A DNA stretch of 64,000 nt from the NCBI GenBank assembly GCA_933228675.1, contig OW121740.1, forward strand, positions 78,818,137 to 78,882,136. The letters are read 5' to 3'. A program made the position numbers and the translations under genes. Positions 57,703 through 64,000 of the stretch are shown here, piece after piece. The notes beneath the pieces are model-generated. The model was not told the origin of the DNA and did no database searches. It worked only from the letters and a program-made list of their open reading frames with translations. Position 1 is the stretch's first letter; every line of letters starts with the position of its first letter. This stretch comes from Stomorhina lunata. Its lineage: Eukaryota > Arthropoda > Insecta > Diptera > Rhiniidae.

Positions 57703-58799
57703 ATATTTTTTGTTAACATAGATTTTTTAAATTTTTATACCATCAGAAAGAAAACATATCAGAACTAAGGTGGCCAAAAAATTTGGTCAAAATATTCGCT
57801 GTAGTGGGCGTGGCATGCTGCTAAAGACAAGGAATTTTGGTTAATTTAGAAATGAAAAACTATTAATGCTAATGGGCTGCGGTTTTTTTTTTGTTTTGTT
57901 GGGTGGACTGTTGGTTTTAACAAATGGTATTTGCGCACCCTGTATAATTTGCAGTTAAGGTGTTATGTAAAAAATTTAAAATCACCATATACTCATAAAA
58001 TTTCAAGTTTAGTAGTGTATAACTTTTAAAGAAACAAATGGAAACAAAAATCGAAACCACCCAAAGAAAGCCAAGAGTGTTCCCTTTAAGCCTATATATA
58101 CTTTTGCATCCGCCCGGACCCGCCCGTAGAACACTTTTTTTATTTTAATGAAAATACTCAACATTTTTACAAGCAAAATTCTATCATTCATTCACTGTCA
58201 TAAATACAAATTGGAGATAGTTATTTCAATAAGAGGAAAGTTATTAGTTATTAGTGGTTTAAATTTTTATTCAAATGGTTGGTATCTTAAAAAAAACTTC
58301 CCTGAATTTTTTTTTAGAGAATTTTTCAAAGAATTTTGAAAATATTTCATTTTGCACAGATATTTCAATTACCTGTTGAAAATTATAGGGAAAAAACCTT
58401 TAAAATGTATTTCAGTAAAGTACAGAATAAATTTTAACAGTTAAAATTTTCCATTTTTAAGGAATGTTACCGAGCCTGCTACTCATCAGCGTTAAAGGGT
58501 TTTATGACATTAAATAAAACTTCCTAAATTTATTCACTGCATTTTAAAAATTCCATGAACAAATTTTTAAAATATCTTTCAGTGAAATACAGGATGAATT
58601 TTAACAGGTACAATTTCCATTTGATTTTATGGACAGCTATCTAGGTAGAGTATAATAATATCAATGCATGATATAAGGACAATAATTTGGAAATAAATGT
58701 TAGTTTCGAACAAGTATTCGATTTAAAAAGGTTGATAAATATTTGGAAGTTTTATTTCAAAGCCCTTTAAAAGTACATTATTTTCGGCTAAATTAAAAT
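57703..58799. other. Transib-like left non-coding arm
   Basis: AT-rich, no motif recognised apart from two related stretches (58380-58440 and 58555-58615: CAGTRAARTACAG, GAATTTTAACAG) that form a degenerate direct repeat. Confidence 0.45.
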
Positions 58800-59528
58800 A
58801 TGGAGACTTTCAGCTATAAAGAATTGGCCGAAGAATATTTTAAAAATAAAAATGGTGTTATAAGCCATATTCAAACAGAACTGAATATAAATAGTATCTA
58901 CATTGAAACACAACTGGAAATAAAAAACAAAGTATCTAATTTCGTCAAAACATTGAATAGATACTACAAGGAAGTTGACTTTAGTAAAAGTAAATTTTAC
59001 AAGCGCTTTGCGAATTGGTTAGAAGGTGAACTCCGTATCCAGATCATTTCAGAAACAACAAATAATGGGAGTTGTGGAAGACCACAAAAACCGTTAGATA
59101 ACTGTAGCGATAGATCTAAGAGAAGAATTAAAATGAAGAAATCGGGTCTGAAAACATTAAAGATAGTTTTCTGCATAAACTTCGATCAGAAAAACAATTA
59201 GCGAAAGTGGATATCATTCAGAAAGTCCTTTCTGCTAGTCCGGTGAGAACAAAACGGGTTCTTAAAAGCATTCCAACACCAAACGAGGAAAAACAGTTTA
59301 CAAACGAGGAAGCACTTGCATTATTTCTGGAATTAAAGCTAACAAAACACCAGTATACTCAACTCAGATTGCGTGCGATCGAAATTTATACCCGTCATAT
59401 CATCACATAATTGCAGCTAAAAAGGAGTGCTATCCTCCAAAGGAATCTATGAAAATCACACCAATTTATGCACAGGTACAACTGCAAGCTCTACTTGATC
59501 ATACAGCTGAAAGGTTGCAATCACTTAA
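58800..59528 (+). pseudogene. Transib-like transposase N-terminal remnant
   Basis: Opens at ATG 58800 (M-E-T-F-S-Y-K-E-L) for 133 codons, shifts near 59140 to L-A-K-V-D-I-I-Q-K-V, E-E-A-L-A-L-F-L-E-L-K-L, and again near 59405 to A-K-K-E-C-Y-P-P-K and V-Q-L-Q-A-L-L-D-H-T. The last two blocks are typical of the region before the catalytic core in large cut-and-paste transposases of RAG1/Transib type (recognition from memory). The D-D-E core is deleted. Confidence 0.55.
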
Positions 59529-60183
59529 AGGAAGTGATTAAAAAAAAACATGGAAACTGCATTCATCTCTAGCATTCGAAGTCAATGGAAAGTAAATCCT
59601 TCGGACCTAAGTGCCGAAGTTAAAGCACTGCTACAGGACAGCAGCAATACAGAGCAGAATATAAAATATTTTCAAGAAATATTCCAGCCAAATAAACAAT
59701 AATTATAATTTGCATTTAACATCAATATTAAATATTATTTTATTTATCTACAATCTATTTATGAATACAAATAAATATATATTTAAAGAAAAATTATGTT
59801 ACATTCTTTTATTTAAAAAAAAACTAGGTAATATGTAAGTATTATTAAGCATAAATTAAAATTAGGGCCACCCTAATAAAAATACTGTAAATACCTTAAC
59901 GAGAAAGGGGGCACCCTAAGGATAACAAAATATTAAATTGCTATCCAAGGACGACTTGTGGCCCAAATTTGAGCCAAATCGGTTAAGAGGAAGTGGGTCA
60001 AAAATGAGTTGGCAGATTTGAAACAAAATAAAAATGAAAAAAATCGAAAATTGAATTTCAAGCTTAAATTTCTTAAGAACCACTGTACCGATCTTAATAA
60101 AACCTACAAAAAAAGCTACAGATGTTATCTATTGATTAAAAAAAGAACTACTAAAAAATCTTTAATAGTTAAAAAGTTACAGA
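59529..60183. other. Transib-like right arm
   Basis: AT-rich; contains a CCACCCTAATAA/GCACCCTAAGGA pair at 59868-59920 and no coding sequence I can support. Confidence 0.4.
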
Positions 60184-60219
60184 GTTTTGGCCAATGAAAA
60201 ACGATTCTGAACCACTGTG

Positions 60220-60700
60220 CGTCGCACCCCAGGACTAGAGGTGTTTTGTCCATGGACTCCACCAGATGGCGGACATCACTACCCGGCGGATCTTCTGCAT
60301 CATACGGTAGATATACGGAAGCCATTGCGAAGATTGCCTTCCCTTTGACTTCCTTCTCGACAACTGTTAGATCGCCATTGCTGTAGAAATTAAAAAATTT
60401 AAAATTAAGTTCACTTTTAGCTAAAATGCATGTTCTTACCTTGTCGCCCGTACTTGGTGTATATAAGTTGTAGCCTTTAGTCCGCATACCTTGTTTCCGC
60501 GGATCCAAGGCTCCTGAACTAAGGCCACATCTACATTAGAATCGACAAGAAGTCTTGTCATTTCGGCCGAAGCTGCTTCACAGTGGTGTAGATTCAACTG
60601 CACCACCAGCAGCTTCTTTGGTTCCCCCCTGTTTAGCATACCTAAACTTGACGGCGCCAATACCGAATTTGACAATACCCCTTGCCGATTCTATTTTCTT
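60220..60700 (-). pseudogene. LOA ORF2: endonuclease N-terminal half
   Basis: V-V-Q-L-N-L-H-H-C-E-A-A (Asn), L-V-Q-E-P-W-I (catalytic Glu); a one-base shift near 60485 leads to Y-T-P-S-T-G-D-K-V-R-T-C, V-Y-L-P-Y-D-A-E-D and L-V-L-G-C-D-A, where the Transib-like element interrupts. The APE endonuclease nicks target DNA to prime reverse transcription. Confidence 0.88.
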
Positions 60701-61973
60701 GAAGGATTCCAAATCCACGGAAAATTTGAAATCCTTCCCCTTACCCTCCTTTCAACTAGAGGAAGTTATGACCCTCCACTCCGTTGTAACGAAATCATTC
60801 TGTTTCTGCAAAGCAGAAAGTATGGTTTCCGTGGACCTAACAGGGTTAGGGAACCATACAGACAGAACACGCCTCAAGGGTAACTTAGAGGCTTCTACCA
60901 CATCCAGTTTGGCAGAGGTCGCCGCAGCCGTCAACCACAGTTTTTAGGAAGTCGAAAGATTTCCTATTACTGCAGTTGACGATCTTCACTCCCCTCCGCC
61001 ATTCCGCACCCTCGAAGGATATAGCCTCCTTGGCACCCTCAAAAAGACCAATGTCGTCAATGATCCGAGCTTCAATCAACTCCCAAAGACCACTCTTGAT
61101 CCTGCTGTAGGGATCGCTGTGATCAATAACAGCTGCTTGAAGTATATCAAGGCTCACTGACTTCTTGATCTTTTTGCTAGTAGAGGGTTGCTCATCACTA
61201 GACCTAGCCCTCTTGGCGCTAGCCTTACGGTTACTTGTCTGGGTATCTAGGGATTTGCCACCCTCTGTTACCTTGCTCGCTTTCACAGTCCCTGTAACGA
61301 TTCTGTCGGCGGCAGGTTTATTCGGTCCCGCCTTACGAAGTTTGGCTGTTTCCACCGCAGTTACCGCGCAGGTAGCTGTGGGCTCAACGGCGATCCCTCG
61401 CATGGCGCAAGCAGAGGAGATGCCAAGAAGCTCCAGGGTGGAGCCGTAAGTTTTTTCAAACTTAGTGACACTTTGCCTGTGCCTCTTGATCATCTTCCTC
61501 TCCTTAGGCTTGAGCAGCGTAGGATCTCTATTGGCCATCCTTTTGAGATAGGCCAACGAGTTCTTGGTGCCACTTTTCACCTTATCAAATTTCGTTCGAC
61601 AGTATTTTGATGGCGCAGAATCCACCACCGCATCCTGTCGAACGAGCTGTCCGTTCGAGGATGATGGGTTTTCCAGAGGCGGATCCTCCTGAGCCGCCGT
61701 GTCCTCCAAACCAGCAGATGCTGTTGTGGGTCCCGCCACTTCCTGGTGAGGAGTCGAGACCTTATCGGTGACGACTGCCCTACCAGGAGTCAAAGGGACC
61801 ACATCCGCTACTTGCTTGGTTCCGACGGATATGGCGGGTTCAGTCTGATCCAGCTGATCTTTCCCTTCCCCAGGTGCTTCAAACTGGTTTCCTTCCTCCT
61901 CTGAGTCGAGAGGCGCCGGAACTGATTCTGATGGAACCACGCAGAATCTTCTCCGGGTCCTGTTCGGATTCAC
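60620..61973 (-). pseudogene. LOA ORF1 (gag-like, DUF4780-like)
   Basis: Starts at ATG 61973 with a Pro/Glu/Ser-rich N-terminus, a basic middle (S-A-K-R-A-R-S, K-K-I-K-K-S) and a conserved C-terminal part (I-D-D-I-G-L-F-E-G-A, W-R-R-G-V-K-I-V). A frameshift near 60930 moves it to the next frame (L-S-V-W-F-P-N-P, T-E-W-R-V-I) and a TAA at 60752-60754 interrupts before S-V-D-L-E-S. Expected role: RNA-binding particle protein. No zinc knuckle seen. Confidence 0.78.
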
Positions 61974-62195
61974 TAGAGTTGTCCGCCGGTCGAGGGGGGG
62001 GGGTTAGTTTAAAGTATTAACCCACTACTACCTGTTTGGTCCGCGGGAGATATTTGATTTTTCTCCTACCACCCACGCATGGAAAGGGGTTCCTTGCCAC
62101 CTATTTATGTGGCTGGTTCCCCACCCATAAATGGGAGGCATTCCCCTATCCGCCACCTGGGGACGCGCCCTCTAGGGATTAGGTTCCCCCGAGGG
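61974..62195 (-). promoter_or_regulatory. LOA 5' leader / internal promoter region
   Basis: GC-rich leader with a G run at 61995-62004. LINE 5' regions normally carry an internal promoter; no core motif identified. Confidence 0.5.
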
Positions 62196-62703
62196 CTGAT
62201 GTATGTAACGAATAGAAATATTTGTCTTAGACCCTTTTAGTATACCAATTGTCTTTCTAAATCGATTTAGCAATGTCAGTCCGTCCGCCCGTCTGACTGG
62301 ACCTCCATGTAAACTATATAATCAAAGTACAGATCGCAATTCTAAAGACAATTTAATGAAAATTGGCACAGATAATTTTTTTGATAATGAGACCATGGCT
62401 ATTGAAATTCGTGAAAATCGGTCTATTATTTGTTGCACCTCCCATAGGTCCCACTTCCCGGAATTGATATTTTGGCCACATATAAATAAATTTCCAGATA
62501 GTCGGTCTACATTTGACCCTAGTTCTCATATAAGTCTAAATGACGGAAACAGTTTAAATATAAAAGTTTTGATAAAATGTTTGTATGAAGGCAGAATTTA
62601 GCAAGTATTTGTCTTTATACAAGAAAATGGACATCTTTGACCTTAGTGGTGAAGGGTATCGTATGGTCGGGCTTGACCGACTATAACACTTTCTTACTTG
62701 TTT
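62196..62703 (-). mobile_element. DINE-like repeat, subtype A, partial
   Basis: Starts CTGATGTATGTAACG (block normally just inside the hairpin end) and ends with the reverse complement of ACAAGTAAGAAAGTG at 62703. TCCGTCCGCCCGTCTG tract at 62280. The LOA 5' end abuts it, so LOA probably inserted here and removed the hairpin end. Confidence 0.72.
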
Positions 62704-63615
62704 TTGTTGTGAGTTACTTTGCTAACGATACCAACATTCAAACAACAATGCGGAAATGAATCAAAATAAACTACTGGGTCATCAAATAGCCAAGAATGAT
62801 TACAACAAATTGTAACACTTGCTGAGACGGCAATATGCAGTACCGCAGAGCTAAAACAAGAGTTTAACAGACTTTACCATAGAAGATTATATATAGACAA
62901 CTATAATTTTTTTCTATAAAACAAAACACAATTGGTATTAAAGAATATTTTTTTTAAAGAACTCTAAAAATTGTATGAGCTAAGAAAATGTGTTTACAAA
63001 ATTTTAACAAAATCGTTCGAAAAAAAATAACTATATTTTTTTTTTTTCAATATAAAATACTAAGAAGTTTTTGCTTGACATTTCTTAAAATAACATTAAA
63101 AAAAAAACTCCGATCTGCATGTACATTCCTCGCCGTTTCAGCGACAATTAAATAAAATATAGAAAAACAACCAAATTAATTAATGTTTCGCTCAATTATG
63201 TTAATGGATAAGTGAGCAAAATTGTTCTGGTCTTCCCCGATATAAATTCATCTTTGAGTCACACGTATTGGTATTTACTCTCAAATCACAAAAAACAGAA
63301 CAGTTTAATCTTAGGAGAACATTCATAACCACTTCTGCCATTTTAGCTATTTTCTCGTCAAATTTTAATTTACGTTTAGCTAGAAAAAAGTTGATTTAGC
63401 TATTAGCGGGAAAACTGGCGATTTGTAATGAAAAAAATTTTCAAGTGATTTTATTTATTTACTGTTTACAACACTTTAAGCGAGTCTCGAATAACGGTAT
63501 TTTTATTCGTATAAGCAAAAGGCTTACAAAAATCTTCTTGTAAAAGAGTTTGGTTCAAGTGTTTGGTGCAAGTAAATTTGTTAAAAGTGAAGTGTAAGTA
63601 AAAGGAAACTTTTTC
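62704..63615. other. AT-rich leader before hAT gene
   Basis: No TIR matching other hAT elements here. CTGCCATTTTAGCTATTTT at 63336 is weakly like the CTGCCAGATACTTTTT end at 33941 and could mark the left end. Otherwise nothing. Confidence 0.35.
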
Positions 63616-64000
63616 ATGGGTCCTAAATATAATAAAAAATTTCGTCGTGAATGGCTAGACCATGAGAAATTAAAAAAGTGGATTAAGCAAGACGAAAAAG
63701 ATGAAACCAAAGGATTTTGCAAATATTGCCCGTGTTCTTTATCAGGAAAATTATATGACCTCTTGAGCCATGCAGAAACTAAAAAACATAAATCGACCGC
63801 TTCATTGAAAGGTTCATGTTGGAAGAAGTTAGAATTTATTCCAACTGCTGCCGTTGATAATGTTGCTTTAGCTCTGTTTGCGTGTCAACATGCATCAAAA
63901 AATTCAGTGGATCACCTAAATGACTTGTGTAAAAACAATTTTGATGATGCAAATAAAATACGTATTCATAGAACCAATTGTACTGGGATAATCAAAAACA
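63616..64000 (+). CDS. hAT-type transposase, N-terminal part, open to window end
   Basis: ATG at 63616; 128 codons without a stop to the window edge. A BED-like finger is visible at residues about 33-55: F-C-K-Y-C-P-C-S-L-S and H-A-E-T-K-K-H (two Cys, two His). Next comes A-L-A-L-F-A-C-Q-H-A-S, S-V-D-H-L-N-D-L-C and I-H-R-T-N-C-T-G-I-I, typical of an insect hAT-like transposase group in which R-T-K-C-T precedes the catalytic core. Frame and composition look undamaged. Alternative: a domesticated hAT-derived host gene. Catalytic residues lie beyond the window. Confidence 0.75.
   Translation, partial: MGPKYNKKFRREWLDHEKLKKWIKQDEKDETKGFCKYCPCSLSGKLYDLLSHAETKKHKSTASLKGSCWKKLEFIPTAAVDNVALALFACQHASKNSVDHLNDLCKNNFDDANKIRIHRTNCTGIIKN

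Larger units (their letters stand above)
57665..60219 (+). mobile_element. Transib-like DNA transposon
   Basis: 2555 bp. Terminal inverted repeats of 36 bp with 4 mismatches, starting CACGGTGGTTCAGAATC (left) and CACAGTGGTTCAGAATC (right, inverted), both holding CATTGGCCAAAAC. Exact 5-bp duplication CGTCG (57660-57664, 60220-60224). CACNGTG ends and a GC-rich CGNCG duplication are Transib hallmarks (established). Excision restores the LOA endonuclease reading G-C-D-A-Y-A. Confidence 0.9.
55148..62195 (-). mobile_element. LOA/I-group LINE, nearly full length, split by Transib-like element
   Basis: Minus strand: GC-rich 5' leader (62195-61974), ORF1 gag, ORF2 with APE endonuclease, RT and RNase H, truncated in RNase H at 55148. 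RT plus RNase H and a DUF4780-like ORF1 fit the I/LOA group. GC content is well above the surroundings. Confidence 0.88.

Noticed and set aside
60555..60947. Plus-strand frame of 130 codons over the LOA ORF1 end
   Set aside because: Antisense shadow in GC-rich LOA sequence; the minus strand has recognisable gag and endonuclease motifs.

Overview
The window looks like repeat-choked, AT-rich nuclear DNA of a higher fly. The grounds are spliced genes with 57-73 bp introns, fly-type retrotransposons, and many copies of a dispersed repeat with a terminal hairpin (ACCCTTCACC / GGTGAAAGGGT) and internal GTCY microsatellites, which resembles Drosophila DINE-1/mini-me (Helentron-type) elements. A calyptrate such as a blowfly is my guess; species cannot be fixed from this sequence. 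Only one stretch looks like ordinary host coding DNA: a 131-bp immunoglobulin-domain exon at 41341-41471 with good splice sites, so much of the window may be intron of one large cell-surface receptor gene.

Layout. 1-4816: decayed Ty3/gypsy element (+) whose RNase H is interrupted by an octamer microsatellite. 4817-6650: degenerate tandem region with CACGTG palindromes. 7020-11161: DINE-like repeats. 12094-12590: LINE fragment. 13430-18314: terminal-inverted-repeat element with a TTA target duplication, split by a Ty1/copia element (13981-17883). 18667-31709: second Ty3/gypsy element (-), split by an 8.15-kb hAT-like insertion (18982-27133). That insertion contains a DINE-like repeat, which contains a CCCAGC-ended element (22783-26965), which contains an apparently intact PIF/Harbinger transposon (23481-26497). 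31710-41074: DINE-like copies in both orientations; one is split by a hAT remnant (33936-35261) with an 8-bp duplication. 41341: host exon. 41500-53500: DINE-like repeats, LINE, BEL/Pao and mariner fragments, including a 1.4-kb duplicated block. 53510-55147: 5' part of a CR1/Jockey-like LINE (+). 55151-62195: LOA/I-type LINE (-), split by a Transib-like transposon (57665-60219) with a CGTCG duplication. 63616-64000: start of an open hAT-type transposase that runs off the window.

Functional reading. Almost all pol genes are dead (nonsense codons, frameshifts, lost catalytic residues, internal deletions). The exceptions are the PIF/Harbinger pair, a 443-codon DDE transposase and a divergent 250-codon Myb/SANT-like partner, both open once short introns are removed, and the hAT N-terminus at the right edge. 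Target-site duplications and related uninterrupted copies allow the nesting order to be read directly. Family names rest on motif recognition and not on a database search.
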